The translations under genes were made by a program, and so were the position numbers. Shown one piece after another: positions 40,890 to 54,639 of a DNA stretch of 64,000 nt; the stretch's first letter is position 1, and each line of letters starts with the position of its first letter. Source of the stretch: Alentia gelatinosa (taxonomy: Eukaryota > Annelida > Polychaeta > Phyllodocida > Polynoidae); contig OX465579.1 of assembly GCA_950022655.1 (NCBI GenBank), forward strand, positions 73,915,193-73,979,192, written 5' to 3'. The notes under the pieces are model-generated. The model had not been told where the DNA came from and made no database searches. It was given only the letters and a program-made list of their open reading frames with translations.

Positions 40890-43075
40890 TTAAACCGGCC
40901 TCCCTACCCTCGGCCATTCTCTCCCGGACCGCAAGCCGACCATCCAACCTACAAGAACCTTCACTTCATGTACTCTCTATATCGGGCTATTAGAATAGCT
41001 CGTGACAAGTATATATCATTCATAATTACTACTATATTCATATCGTTATTTTCTACAGCGAAAGGTAAACTCAACGAATTTATGCAAAGTCAACTCTTCT
41101 GTGTTAGTCATTATGCTTAAAAAATGACTAACGCAAAGAGCGTGGATAAATATTTGAGGTTTATTGAAAATATTGTAGAAATAGATTACGATTGAAGTAG
41201 GTGAAAGGAGTAATTACGCCCTACGAGTGAGTGTAAGGAAAGAGTGAGTAAATATTGTTCTTGTAGGGTGGGTGAGTGGAAAGGTTTTATCCCGTCCGGG
41301 AGTTTGTTGGAAGTGGATGAGGAGTAATGGTCACGTGGCATCTTGAATGTGCGATCCGGAAAGGTGGTTGGATATTGGGACCCTTTCCCGCACACATACA
41401 GCCATCAAGTTGGCCACAGTGTCATTTTCCCATAGTGAATCTTAAGTTACGAGTTGAGGAATAATTCCGAATAAGAGAGTACGTATTTTGATATGCTTTC
41501 TCGGGTTATTATCAAGTACTTTGTCAAAGACACCGGATAATGAAAATATAAAGTATAGCACTATAGTTATAGCATAGCGTAATCTGAATTAGCGTTCTCT
41601 AGAAAAGGGGATTGGAGCACTAGTATAGTTTCAGTGGCTGCCGCTGTGTGAGCTCTGCATCATCTTCTGTCATGCTCTGAGATGTCTACCAGTTAGGTTT
41701 TAGAAAATTCAGTATAAAGAAGACTGTCCTTCTATACATTTCCTCTATCAACGGTTGCCTTGCATGGAAGTAATATTAAAATCCCAACAACTTTCATCAA
41801 AGATAGTTAGATGTAGCACTAATAAGATACACAAGTGCCAGTAATGATAGCACACAGCATGACCCGTAGTGGAGCCTGCGTGTCTAATGATAACAGATAA
41901 CACAGCCACAACACCTCTAGACAGGCATTGTATGATGCAAACCAATGATAGAAACAAGACTCCTAGTTTGTATTTTTGTTATTATCTCCCAGGCGTTATA
42001 ATAGCAAAACACACGCATGCTAGTGAGATTAGTTTGTATTTGCTAATGCGTTTGCAATAAAGTGACCAAGTGATTGAGTAAAAATAGACGTGTGGAGGTG
42101 GGGATAATATAATGGAGAGCAAGAAGTGGATTGTTGATAGGTGTCATTATTGGCTGACGTTTTTCTTTCTGGTCCGCGCTGCAGCAAGGATAATCAAGGA
42201 TGTGCAGCACTTTGTAATGAGAGATTCTCTCCTTATATCATACTGGAATATTCTAGTATAATATACAGGACTGAGTTACTATTACAAAGTGCCGCAAACT
42301 TTGATTGGTAGAGTTACAGAAAATGAGGAATTACACGTGCTTCAATTAGAATAAGAACTGCCTTCCCCTCCAAAGCCTATTCGGTATTAGAACAAATTCG
42401 TTTTTCAGATTTTATTGAGATTAATGGACGAGAATTGATTGTAAATGGCTTCATAATTCCTCTTATTAAAATGATTTACGACATCTTAAGGTACTTGTCT
42501 GAAATGTAGTGTTGCCTCCATCCGCACTTTTCTAAAGAAAGAATATCACTTATACCACTGGAAAATAAATGAAAATAGTCCCCACCTTGAGATGTTGACC
42601 GAAAAGGCAATACCCTCCTCGCCCCCATAAAACTGGTATGCCACGCTGGCTGCCATAAAAGGGATAAGGATATATTAACGGGTGCCTTGGAATTCCCAAC
42701 GGGCTTTCATAAAAGCATCGGGGTGTTTCACAAATTAGCACAAGCCCTGATTCCCCATCCAAACAGGAACGTAAAGTAATCCCTCACTAGTCACCCGCCG
42801 ACGTGAGCGTCACCTTACGTCAAGCCAACACTACGTCATGAACAACGTCAGGCGTGACGTTAGGCGCGACGTATGCGTTCCGCATGGCATGGGAGGTCAT
42901 TGCCTGCTGTATGAAGCATCACATATTCAGTATCAAAATGAACCACCTTGATGGGGTTTGGATTATTGACACAAACAATCTTCCAAGCATAAGTTATAGA
43001 ACCTAACAGTTTTGTTCCCGTATTACTATGACATAGATAACACGCTCACTGTAAAAGGTTTCCCGTAATAAACTG
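40890..43075. other. Spacer without recognisable gene
   Basis: AT-rich DNA with no supported feature. ACGTCA-type words cluster at 42800-42880. Confidence 0.4.
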
Positions 43076-43081
43076 CAACAA

Positions 43082-43190
43082 ACCGTATTTTGATAATGCT
43101 CCAAACCCGTAATATATTTCTGATTAAACTCTCCACTCTAATAGACCGTATTTCGATAACGGTTCAAATCCATAATATGAGAATACTAAG
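43082..43190. repeat. Short tandem duplication, about 63-bp unit
   Basis: The series ACCGTATTT, GATAA and CAAA(C/T)CC(A/G)TAATAT occurs at 43082 and again at 43145. The second copy includes GGTTCAAATCC, which resembles a tRNA B box, but no further tRNA-like structure is seen. Confidence 0.6.
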
Positions 43191-43679
43191 CTGTATGAAT
43201 ATCCTATACAAATAGCCTATTAATGTTAAAATAACAGATACCATGTTGCTGAAGATTCTCCAGAATTGTTTTATGAAGTGAATATCTGATATCAGGATGC
43301 AATAGTTATTCCTAATTTTCACTACCATTGTAAGTAGCATGTTGGCTAATCTATATCATTGATCCTTATGATCAATGATAACATTTTCATTCAACTATGG
43401 TGTTCTGCGTGTAAACATTTACACATGAGAACCCATAGAAATTTGTCATCAAAAGGTGGCATTTGATAAAGTCAATTCTATTTCTGTGTTAGAAGATGTC
43501 TACTTAGTGGTGTTTATTCATTTCAATGGTAATGATGTCACCATATCTACAACTTATATAATCTAAATGCCAGGACATTTACAGAAGATGAATAACTACC
43601 TATTACAGATTTCAATTTAATTCATTTCTGTTCGCTATTTCAATTTGATGACCATGTTGGTTCAGCTTTTCTCACTTGT

Positions 43680-43875
43680 TTTACATAACATAGATGGTGA
43701 TCGAATCTATGGGATGAATTTTGGTGGAAATCTTACCTTATATTTACAGTGTTTTTCACTTACCACACGACATAGACATGGTACCAGAAGGACTGGCCCT
43801 TTACATAACAGGGAATCTGATTGCTGCTGGGGGTGAAAGGGGAAAGACGGTTGCTGCGGGAGTAGGGCCCACCGC
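43680..43875 (+). repeat. Dispersed SINE-like repeat, copy 2
   Basis: Matches 10080-10270: GGTGATCGAATCTATG, GACATAGACATGGTA, CAGAAGGACTGGCCCTTTA and GGGGTGAAAGGGGAAAG. The opening part seen in copy 1 (TTTAACGTCC) is missing. Confidence 0.65.
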
Positions 43876-44214
43876 CTTGAGATAAATAATACAGTGTTTC
43901 AACCTCCGAGATAACTGCCCACCAGCTTATATTGAAATTTCTCAACCAGGCCATCAGTGATAGATGTCAAAAGTGGCAGTTATTTGAATCTAAAAGGTAT
44001 TACCATGCGCATGCTTTCACTCGCGAACGAAATCCCGATGGAAAGAATTAATGTGTGCTTCTCATATCATAATCACGCTCCGACCAACATTCCCAACTCT
44101 TCCAAACACAATTCCCTTGCTTTCGAACTGCGTCACTGTAGGTCTGAGCACAACAAGCACTCAATATTGTTGCGCCAATACAATCACATCCTATCAGGAC
44201 GGCTACGATTACAA

Positions 44215-45080
44215 TAAAAAGAACCGCGACCACCACCAATAACCAACAACACCACCGCCCCCACCTTTAGCGACCACGTCAACCTGCCTCCGCCGCCTAG
44301 CAGCTTGTACTGGTGCCTTCCGCTGGCGGCGCTGGCGTCCTGCCCAAAGCGCGTCTGACGCCGATCGTAGCGCCACCTGGGCTACAAGAGCGCACGGCGA
44401 GGTGTGGTTGACGCCAGACGACGCGAGCCTGGCGTGTGCCAAGGCCCCCTACACGGTCTGCCGTCAGCATCCAGGCGCCCCACAGACACCCCTGCCCCCT
44501 ACCGAGAGGGCGTCGTCTCCAGCTGCGAACGGGCGCCACCTTAGGGCTGATGTGCACGGCCCGTGCCCTCCCACAGCGCCAAGCCAGGAAGAAAGGGTTA
44601 CGAGCAGGTCGCGCAGGCCGCTCACTAGTCACCCTCTACCGTCAACTGCTCACTTTGCATTTTGATCATCGTCGACATCCTCTGAGGATTAACTAAGCAA
44701 GGAGTCCTCCCTGCTACAAAGTCTACCTTGAACTGGAATCTTTGAATGGACATTTTTTTATTTTCAACCTGTGGTACTGTGGTCCCCCCCCCCCCCCCCC
44801 ATTTTTGGGGCTAAATGGTAACGTCAGAAGAAATCGGCAAAGACGCATGGGAAATTACCAGGGGATCTCTGCCCCAGGAGCGACCTCATCGTGAAAAGGG
44901 TTTAATCCTGGCCCACGGGCTCGCCTCTAGCTCCTCCCAGCTAGCTGCTGGTAAGAAAAGCACAGTCGCGCCACCTGGAGGCCCTTGCAGTCAGCGCCTG
45001 GTGTTGGTGAGCAGCTCCCATGTACAGGCCCTCGTTAGGGAGCATCAGACTGATCAGAAACTCCACACCGAGCAGCACAC
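44215..45080. other. GC-rich island with unrecognised frames
   Basis: This stretch is much richer in G and C than its surroundings and has open frames on both strands (for example 44297-44632 minus and 44436-44696 plus). None shows a motif I recognise. The end holds a run of 17 C (44784-44800). It may be a fragment of a GC-rich element or an exon-bearing island. There is no evidence to choose. Confidence 0.35.
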
Positions 45081-45255
45081 TCCAGCCTGAGAAGTGGGTA
45101 AGGGTGGGCTGCCTCTGACACCGTCTGGGGTGCCCACTTCTATGCTGATCACAGATTGTCCATCCATGGTCCGAGCCTTTGATGGTGTACCTCTGGTCTG
45201 TTAATCAAATGCTGGATGACAAGTACTGGTGCCTCATATGCGGACTGGTCCTGTG

Positions 45256-45281
45256 ATATATAAATATATATATATATATAT
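45256..45281. repeat. TA microsatellite
   Basis: A short TA dinucleotide run. Confidence 0.85.
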
Positions 45282-45289
45282 CCCATCTA

Positions 45290-48200
45290 CTTGCTGCTGT
45301 GACCTGTTACTTTGAATACTTATGAGCGACTCCTAAGGCTTCCTCCTCCTTTGAACTGCACGTTAGATCTGTCTACAAAAGTTGGCCGTGGGAACTGCTC
45401 CTCTGGTCTGCTCGTTAAAACCACCCTCACGGACGCCTCCAATTGCTCACCTGCCACAGTCCTTTGCACGCCATCCAGCCGGGCAGCAGGGGAGAGCGAC
45501 GTTGGTGGCGGACACCGGTAGAGGAGACAGACAATAAGCCGCCAGTCGGGGTTCCTCTCCTGCCTCGGGAGAGCAGTTGGCAGCTGGCCGCGGGCTGTGC
45601 GTGGTGACATCGGGAAAGACGCCCTACCCCTGCCCGTCAGCTCAACCCCGTGCCCCCACACGTGACTCTTATTAGCCTGGAGCCGGACATGCTGGTCATT
45701 CTCATCGCTAGAGGTGCTCCCTGACCATGTGGAGCCCGACAGAAGGGGAGAAGTGACTGGTACGCCATAGTAGAACATGACAGGTAGGTTGATGTCTTAC
45801 CCTTTGAACATACATCAACGTATATCACATCCGTTTGGATCTCATGATCAAACGCCCATGAGACATACTTTGCGTCAGAATTTAGGGTGGTATATGATAT
45901 GAATATTTTCTTACTTCTATGTTTTTTCCATTTTTATTTGTTGTAAAGCAAATCTGCTATCGTATAGCTATCCAGAAATCTCCTCCATTATAACACCGCA
46001 GTACTATGTCCTGGTATGGTATATCCGCTTACATTTCCTATTATTCAACATCTATCTGAAATTCTCAGAATGTTACTTTTGGATATGGCGGTCTGACGGC
46101 ATCGGATGCGTCTTTAAATTAGAAGCCATGCTTCAATGTACCATTGTATCAATGTGTCCCATTTGTTAAATTTACATTGTAATTCCATCCTGCCAAACTT
46201 ACATGGCACTTTGATTTTACGTATTCATGTGAATTATCAAAGGTATGTCATATCATTATGTCCCTGTGCTTGACGTATAAGCAATGTTCGGGTCCGCTGT
46301 CAGGCTGTGAATCGATGACACCGCAAGTTTATGAAATGACATTTTCTCTTGATGTTCTGGTATGTAATGATAAGGAAATTTGAGTACTGACCCTATAATT
46401 GTGCTGTTCTCAGTCTTTCAAACTGTAACTTTAGCCCGTTACCTATGGGATTTGACTATAGCACACGAAAGACTAAAAACGGCCATCAGTATTGGCTCAG
46501 TGACTCAATTTCTTCAGAGTGCAGCGTATACGGGATAGAATAGCAAATCAGTTCAATTCGTGCTCATCGTTGTACAACAGACTTCCATGATGATAATCCA
46601 ATGGTTGAATTTCAGAATGACCTTATGATTCTCGCTGCTGCAATAAACATTTTAGCATTAAATTGATGTCCAGAATGGAGGACTATACATAAGTTTCAAA
46701 TTTACCTGAATGAATGGTCCAGAACTCTATTGTTTGTCCAAGGTATTTCTTCATCATATATCATTGTGTCCTAGTATCTACTCTAGCAGTGTCATTTTGA
46801 TGTAGGGAAATATAGAACTCCGAAGTTGAGTTAGAATCCCAATCATTATGTCACCTCTCAACGCCACTCTTTGATTGAACGTGACATTCTTGAATTCAAA
46901 TTGTTTCCTTGTAGTGTGGACTGTGTCTTATTCCATATTAACATAATCATGATAGTGACATTGAGTAGATAACAAAGGTTGGCATTTCACTTCCAATATG
47001 AATACATAAATAATGGCGCAGTCAACTTCGTTGATTGAATCCATAGAGCTCCTGTCAAATTGAGTCTGTCTGTGATGGTTTATCCGTTATTGAGTGCACA
47101 AGGGCAAGATTCATAATCTTGACAAGATCATCTTCAAGTTTAGATTTAGGTACACGTGGAGGCTAATCAAGACAAAGTTTTCCAAGTGCACTGTCAATAA
47201 AGGGGTAAGATATCAACCGTGAACGGGGTGTCTATCAGACCTGAACCCTAATCCGAACAATGTCCAGGAGCGTATTATACTTTGTATAGCGTTATAAGTT
47301 CATCAGTTAATTTCTAAAGGATAATACACCTTTTGTAACTGACTGAAATTCATTATAGAATGGAAGACTCAAAAAGTTTGATTTAGTGTGTCGTCTATGG
47401 GCTGGCTATGATAAGCATATGGCAATGCTTGACAGTATTCTCTTGACAGTACGTTTCTGTACCAGTATCTTATTTTTGGTGGTTTGTTTTTATAACATCC
47501 ATCATATAATTATGAGTATTTCAGTTATATTTTACAACATTGCTTTGCGATAATTCATATATTTTGCAAGATATAATATAGAGATAGAGTAGGAGGTTTA
47601 AGGTTTTGGTAATGATAATGATGAAATGTTTTATCAGTCACAGTTCTTTATACAACAACGTCTTGAATGTAATTAATGAGTCACACATATGCAATTTCTT
47701 GGTGATTCCATTCCTTTCTCCCTGGTTATATGGGCTGTTCATCACAGAAGTTGCATGAGTTAGAGCTGTCCTAAAGATAATGTTCTCACACAATCCTGTT
47801 GTTCTAACTTCTAACCATGTTTTACTGAGAGATTTTTTATTGATAAACTACAAGATAGCCACGGCGTTATCGGAGGAGCTCATGTAACTCGGCGATATCG
47901 ACCAGTGTGCACAAACACATACAACACAAAGACCCAGAGTTCGATTTCAGCTTAGACATGAAACAAAGGTTGTTTAGGTTACAGATCAAGACAGCGTGCC
48001 ATGGGGTGGCATGTTTCTAAAGCGAATTTCACATTTTCCTGGTCGATAAACACACTAGACAAAGGATGAGATACTCCCTGCGTTGGCTCTCTACTTTTCT
48101 CTTATGGCAGCGTCAAGGAGTTTTCACAATACTAACAAAAAAACCTTGGTTCGTATCATATTTCATATTACAGAAAGGAACTAATAGGCTCACCAAAGCA

Positions 48201-48700
48201 TTGTTGTGATAGAGACGTTCGTTTTGAGGACTTAGGTTTTGCATTGTCACCAATTCCCACTCCTTTTATTTAACCATTTTTACAGTTGTGTCCTGCCATG
48301 GAAAGAAATCCATACAGGAAGCCTGAAAACCCGGCACCAGGGAACACGATACCCATCTCCCTTACTTCGTCTCACATATCTAAGAGAAAAGTCCTTCTAG
48401 TAAATCGCCCTTTAAAGAATAATTCTCTATCAAGGTATACATGTGAAACAACATTCACCAGGTCTATACAATATATGGTGCCTCATTAAGCTTTTACATT
48501 TTTACTAGTTTTACTTGTGGTCTGGAATTTCAAATACCTATGCACCATCTTTGTTGTGTTTTCGGTCTTTTGGGGTTATTTTATAGTGTTCATTTCAAAT
48601 ACTGTCTAGAGACAGTTCTTCCATTCGTTTTTTTAGAAAGCAACTGCAAGGTGCTACGACACCTGTCTACATCCTTCAAACATTCTGTCATGGAAACATT
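45290..48700. other. Spacer without recognisable gene
   Basis: The first 500 bases are moderately GC-rich, with a minus-strand frame at 45320-45778 lacking any motif. From 45800 on the DNA is AT-rich and stop-rich on both strands. I see no gene, repeat or relic. Confidence 0.45.
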
Positions 48701-48762
48701 TGGCATTAGTTAGACAACCTCTCGGTTTGTGTAGCCAGTTTCCACATTACAACTCTCTTAAA

Positions 48763-49500
48763 TTAACCAATTCTATCCAAACTTTGAACATTTAGATCGA
48801 GCTTATTCCAAAGATGTACTCCTCTGAAACATTTCACTTTCTTGCTGGATTTGAGGTTCGTTGTCTTAAAATTCACTATTCCATCGGTCCGAGAAGTATG
48901 TGGTCTAAGATCCAAATGTTCAGGATATCTTGATAAGCTAACCATCTTCTCTCTAAAATTGTCTGATATTTTTGGTTTCCAAAGTTTCAACCCTATTAAG
49001 CTCCATTTAATTTCCCTTCAGACTTTTGCACCTGACTACACCCTTTCCCTACACGTAATGCACTTTATAATATCAATATGTCATATGAAGTTGCCCTATC
49101 AATCACAAAATCACAATATTCTGAACTTGGACACAAGACCTAGATAACCATATTGGTTTGCTTTTGGGTACCAATTTCGCTGCATTACAAATTGACGCAA
49201 ACTTGTATAAGTAGGTATTTCTTGCTCGTGATGGAGCTGCAAACTACATAGATGTAATAAATAATAACGGTCTGAACACTTACCCCTGAGGGACACCAGT
49301 CTTAATGCTTGCGACAAGTGATAAAACATTGTAGACTTGTACCTTTTGTTTCCCCTCGAAAAAGTAATCAGTAAGCAAAACTAAAATGTTTTGAGGATAA
49401 ATGCAAGGTACTCAAGCTTTCCTAATTGTATACTATGTGGAACTTAGTCGAATGCCTTTCATATATCCACAAAACAAGCTGATGTGGCTTTACAAAACAA
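48763..49500 (-). pseudogene. Third LINE reverse transcriptase relic
   Basis: On the minus strand, broken frames give CFVDI-KAFD (about 49475-49445, the RT aspartate motif), then TGVPQG (49297-49283), the conserved RT phrase, interrupted by a stop. The C-terminal end follows at 48990-48763: TNLKSSKKVKCFRGVHLWNK, the typical final segment of CR1/Jockey-type ORF2. The YADD region is not found and is presumably deleted. The gene is inactive. Whether it belongs to the NADAR-bearing lineage cannot be told. Confidence 0.6.
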
Positions 49501-49509
49501 GCTGATCTC

Positions 49510-52170
49510 TGGCTTCGTAATGATACACCGCATCTTCTATTCTTGAAAGTGAACACATGATCTAAATTGTGAACATATGAAGAATCTGATCCCATATTAC
49601 CATTTATAAGGTTTGGTGTCCACCTCCTCCTTTAGGAAAGGGAATAATCGTATCTATTTCTGTTGTTTAGGTATTACCCTATTTTGAACCATAATTTATG
49701 GACATTTGTAAACTCTCCAACTAATATGATTAAAGTATATTTTAGAATTGTACACTTATAGCATAGATAGATTAAAAATTCTCTTCTCGTCTGTTTAGAC
49801 GTGAAGACTTCCGTACCTGCTTTATTGAGCATGACACTTGAACCAACCAGCGGCAATTATCCATTGCGTGGTTGGCATCGTATGTTGGTCTGACCACTGG
49901 CCACGATCTGACAAAAAGTAGTTAATAGGATTCCTCCCTTTTTACTGTCAGAAGCCATTATGTCTGGTTCGTTGTTTACGAAAATTGTCCATGCCTGAGG
50001 CCTAGGAATCTGAGGTGATTATATGATGATTGATGTATCAGATACTGTATTTGATATTGATATCTGCTTTACAAGGAGGAACCAAATCTGGACTTGCTGA
50101 TTGAAAACGATGCTGATATGATTCATTATATATTATATAGTCCCAAAGATGCTAGACACAGACTACGAAAATTCCATGGAGAATGACAATTAAACATAAT
50201 GGAAATTCCATAGTGAATGAAATTACAGATATTACTTCTTATTACTGAAACCACTCGCAGATCTTTCAGCTTGGCATGTGAGAAACTACACACAATGATT
50301 TTTGAAGCTTGAAGGATTATGACGTAAATGACGTCATTGCATTGCCACTGGTAATCTGCGAGGAAAAAATATCGCGTGGGGCCCATGGAAGCTGGTAGCA
50401 GCGCCTCATATCTCGATAATGACAGGAAATTGGGACATAATGGCAATTAACCTACAAGGCAGCGTTGCTCGCGCGGCTATGATGGTTCTCATTACGCACA
50501 GTTTATCACTCAGAAGAAGCTCATTCTGCCGTGACAAGCAGTTTACTGTTTTTTCATTATAATACCCTTCGCCCTGCGACTTGCCGAAATCAGAAATAAT
50601 TCATAAGAACTCTGGGTGACAGCAAAGGCTTTCAAGCAATATTCCTATTGTACATGGAATTGTTGTGTACAAGTGGTGTCATCAGGAAAGCTGTCCTAAT
50701 TTCTCTGAATCCGTCTCTGCTGATTGTAAGGCATAGTGTTGGTAGTGTATTGGTCGTCATTGGCGTGGGCTAGCCTGATAACAACACATAGTCATTATGA
50801 ATACCAAGCTCTAATCATTATTCCTATCGGGAATACTGATGCAATACGTACTCAGGAATTAGATAAAATTGTTAATAGTTGTTAAATTGTTCATTAATGC
50901 CGAGGCAACCAGCAGAATATGTTTATGAGGCAAGCATGCTGTGGTTGCTACATAACCGGCCCCGCACCTACAAGCGTCACCAGTCTTCAAGCTTCAAGCT
51001 GGCCACGCAGCACGAGTTTTATCCACCCACCATCCCTATTACATACAGACTTTATTCTTTATTCTTTGATAATGTTTATCTTCTTTATTCATCCTTGTTC
51101 AATGATACACGCGGTATTTTTTTAAAGGTTGTCTGAAATAAGAAAGATTCCTTTTACCTGGAGTTTCTGTTGTTGTCTAATAATTGTAGAACTGCATTGA
51201 AACTTTACTCTGACACCTGATACCAAACCAATACCTTTGCTGACTAGGAAACTAGTAATTGACAATAGATGTCATTCAGGGAGAATCGTCACAAATAAAA
51301 CTAAGGCCTTAAAAGAACATGGTTTAACATGTCGAAATGACTGGACAAACTCTCCACTTTGGAGGCTGTTTTTATTCTCAGAAAGCCACGCTCCTCCTCT
51401 ATTGCTATGCTACAATCCGTACGGAACCAGCAAGTGATTGTTGTGGGATATAGTGGGCTGTCTTTTCTGAGCTTTTGAAAAGTGGCTTATGATGTTCTGG
51501 GGGGAGGTGGTACAATTGCTTTAAACATTATACTTCGCCCCCTGTCTGAGGTGTCTCCGACCAGTTGTTATTACTTTTATTAATTTTGTTCATGTTTTGT
51601 GACATACATCTGTTCTTCGATAACGGATAGTGTAAGCAGAGATTGGCAGACGGAAATGTGGTAACTTCAACATTACCATTTTTGACATTGACAGTGGTAT
51701 ATAGTCATTTACTCTTCCCCAAATAAAAACCGCCATAGACTTACCATAGGCAAATTTTATGATACAGAATACTAGGAGTGATTCATGAAACCACCCCTAC
51801 CTCAAAAAGTCATTATGACATCAACAATAAATACGCACTTAAGGAAATCGAGTTATAACCGCATTCTTAGTCAGTTGGACATCTTGTTGACATCGGCCAA
51901 ATGATAAATCTTGCAGGTGGCGCCATCTTGAAATTTACTGTCAAAGTTCACCTGACACAGCATGGTTTTAAACTAAAATCAGCCTGTTAATAAAACTTGC
52001 CCTATAACCTTAAACGTCATCAGTATATTAGAAAATGTATACCCACAGACTTGAATGGACACAGCTTGGTCGCACTCAGAAGCCTTGTCCTAGATCTAGT
52101 TCAACGAGACAGGCAGTTACCACAGTTCTCCTCAATGAGTGTAGTGTCCGAGAGGGCTGACTGTTCAAAT
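49510..52170. other. Spacer without recognisable gene
   Basis: Up to about 49860 some further decayed LINE sequence may continue. Beyond that nothing can be supported. Confidence 0.4.
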
Positions 52171-52172
52171 TC

Positions 52173-52232
52173 GACCAGGGAGCTGTTTCAAAACCATAGA
52201 CTTAACCCACGTTTTGAAACAGCTCCCTGGTC
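52173..52232. repeat. Perfect inverted repeat, 22-base arms
   Basis: The left arm 52173-52194 starts GACCAGGGAGCTGTTTC. The right arm 52211-52232 is its exact reverse complement, with 16 bases between them. It could form a strong stem. Confidence 0.92.
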
Positions 52233-52234
52233 TT

Positions 52235-53670
52235 TGGTATTAATGTCAATCTGAATAGTCCACACAGATCAGTGCGTTATTCTCGTTCCAGTCACAGGAA
52301 GGTCAGATCGGTGTAGCAGTGTAGCGGTTTAAAATTGAATAATCCAGGATGCGTAGCTCCTGTGGCGAGCCCATCTATATCGTAACGTTGGCGAGGATGA
52401 CGCTATAGATTCGTGGCCGACTAATGAGTTTCCAATGTTAAATAGGATGTTGACCGGTTTTAGCGACGTCGGAACAGGGTTTCAACAGCGCAGTAAATGA
52501 CTGTTTCGCCTTTTATACGTTGGTAAGAATCGAATTGAGCTATTCGCACAACTGCAGTGAAATATTGTGAACTATATCCTCCCCTAGGGCCGACTGAACA
52601 CCTGCCCTTATAAGGCAAGAGATTTGCTCCGTAGTATCAGTGCGTGAACTGCGGCTCGTTCTGTCAATAACAAGTAGCAAACAGAATAGCTTGATATCGC
52701 TGAGTGTATATATTTCTTAACATTCTAAAGTCATGGAGAAGAGGTAGGATAAACACTCAACTGAACTCGAGTTAGAAGTGCTAGTGTTTATACCACTCCA
52801 GTCAGGTATATGCCTCACTATGCTCGGCTAACAACTTGCGTAGTAATGCAACATCGAATGACGTGCTAGAACGTCAGAGTCTTGAACACTACCCTGTAAG
52901 GATTGACGTGTCGTTGTGAACATATATTTTGGAGAAAGGAAAGAGACATCAACGATTTCAATTTACTTAATGGCTGTCCTTACTAGATCCTCGAATGGCC
53001 CCCGATGCGATAACAAGGTTGGAATTTGTTGTGCACAGCCCTGGCTGGAATAACCAACACAAGATGTTGGAGTATGATTAAATTTAGAGTGCGCAGGAAG
53101 AGCTCTAGGAGAGAAGACTGCTTGCTGAGAGATGCTATTATGGCGTAGCTGCCTAGACAGATTCAATCTCTCCAATCATGGAAGAGATTTAAAATTTTAC
53201 CATTCCTTATTCAGTGCATTGTATTGTATTGACAAATTTAAATGTTTTCATTTTCTTGGATAATATTGTAGATAATATTGTTCGTATTAGAGATGACAAT
53301 TTATGGTTTTATTCTCTATCACATAAAATTCGTTTTGTTCAGTTTGATAATTAGATAAAACATTTTTTGTTTGTTACAACAATTGACATGAAGGTTGTCT
53401 TATTGATAGAAATTATTTGCAAGATTTCTTAGCCCTATAAAAAGAAACTTTTTAGAGCAAAATTAATGATGAAAGTGATGATTTGGATGGCGGGCGGTAG
53501 AAACGATCCAGTCGCCAGTGTCCGTGGAGATGAGTAAGGACCTGGCTTGTGGGGTGTGGGTATCTACAGTTAAGGTGCCGCTGATGGTACACGGACGTCT
53601 CGGCCCCTTCGGCATCTCAGACCCCTTTTTGCGCGGTCATCTCTGGCCCTCGCGGCCGCGTTTCGCACTC
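52235..53670. other. Spacer without recognisable gene
   Basis: No gene is visible. Open frames such as 52963-53175 (minus) carry no motif. Confidence 0.4.
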
Positions 53671-53680
53671 CCGCTTTCAC

Positions 53681-53840
53681 GGGTTAGGGATAAGGTTAAT
53701 GTTAGGGAAAGTGTTAGGGTTAGGGATAGGGTTAGGGTTAGCATTAAGGTTTGGGATAGGGTTAGGGATAGGGTTAGGGTTACGGATAGGGTTAAGGTTT
53801 GGGATAGGGTTAGAGTTACGGTTACGGTTACGGTTTGGGA
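53681..53840 (+). repeat. Interstitial telomere-like array
   Basis: About 160 bases of GGGTTA hexamers with many single-base variants (GGGATA, GGTTAA, GGTTAC, GGTTTG). TTAGGG is the metazoan telomere repeat. The degeneracy points to an old array. Confidence 0.85.
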
Positions 53841-53910
53841 TAAGTTTATCACACATGTTTTGTAAGATATGCTTTTGTTTTGTAAGATTCTTAATTGTGG
53901 ATATTATATA

Positions 53911-54026
53911 GAAACAGGATTCCTGTGTTGTAAGTTTCCAAATTACGAACTCGTTTCGCCGGAGGTTTAAACCTCCGGAGAAATGAGTGAGTAATCGGAA
54001 ACTTACAGACACAGGCATACTGTTTC
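53911..54026. repeat. Hairpin, about 50-base arms
   Basis: GAAACAG ... CTGTGTTGTAAGTTTCC is mirrored by GGAAACTTACAGACACAG ... CTGTTTC. The centre is the perfect palindrome CCGGAGGTTTAAACCTCCGG. Confidence 0.85.
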
Positions 54027-54200
54027 TTTATTACTATATACCTCAAAACAATACGATATTTACCGTATTTAAGCCATGGCAGTCATTTGTAAACTGATTT
54101 GGGCACACAACGCTCCTAGCATAACGTGGATTACACCCTCACCTTCAAATAGCTTGTAGAACAGTCATTTCTCACCATATGGCGTTTTTATGCTTCAAAG

Positions 54201-54266
54201 CACTCTCCCAGCAGAATTTATGTGGCGCTTGTGCCTACTAATCTCTGTTCCAACTCAATGACGTAG
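54201..54266 (+). repeat. Short dispersed repeat (CACTCTCCCAG family)
   Basis: Second copy of the series at 12439: CACTCTCCCAGCAGA, GTGGCGCTTGTGCCTACTAA, TCTCTG, then ATGACGTAG. Confidence 0.55.
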
Positions 54267-54573
54267 TGGAAGTCGGCCACACTAACCCAGGTCTCGATAG
54301 AGGCGTTACTATGATCACTTCTCTTCATTAGTTATAGATAGCGACTATGTTTGATTGATATAACAATGGCATTTCGGGTTGGAACAAAAACCATGTTGCT
54401 GCAGAGATATAAGCAGGCCAGGAAAAAAGCTCAGAATCTATGTTTGGAGAGTACCTTCAAAGTCTGACGTCATCATTGCCAACGTCGCAATTTAGATGTC
54501 GCAAATCACGGTGGCTAGGATATCAACACGCACGCATTACGTTCAGATTCATATATTAAGAATAACAACGTGT

Positions 54574-54636
54574 AACTCAATACACTGATCACTCAAAACA
54601 CTGATCCCTCAAAACACTGATCACTCAATACACTGG
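54574..54636. repeat. Short tandem repeat, 16-bp unit
   Basis: About four copies of CTCAAAACACTGATCA with small changes. Confidence 0.85.
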
Positions 54637-54639
54637 AAG

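Noticed and set aside
43164..43174. tRNA gene, from the B-box-like GGTTCAAATCC
   Set aside because: No A box or cloverleaf stems can be formed around it.
53518..53865. 115-residue Arg/Val-rich frame and its antisense Thr/Leu-rich partner
   Set aside because: Both come from the GGGTTA telomere-like array.
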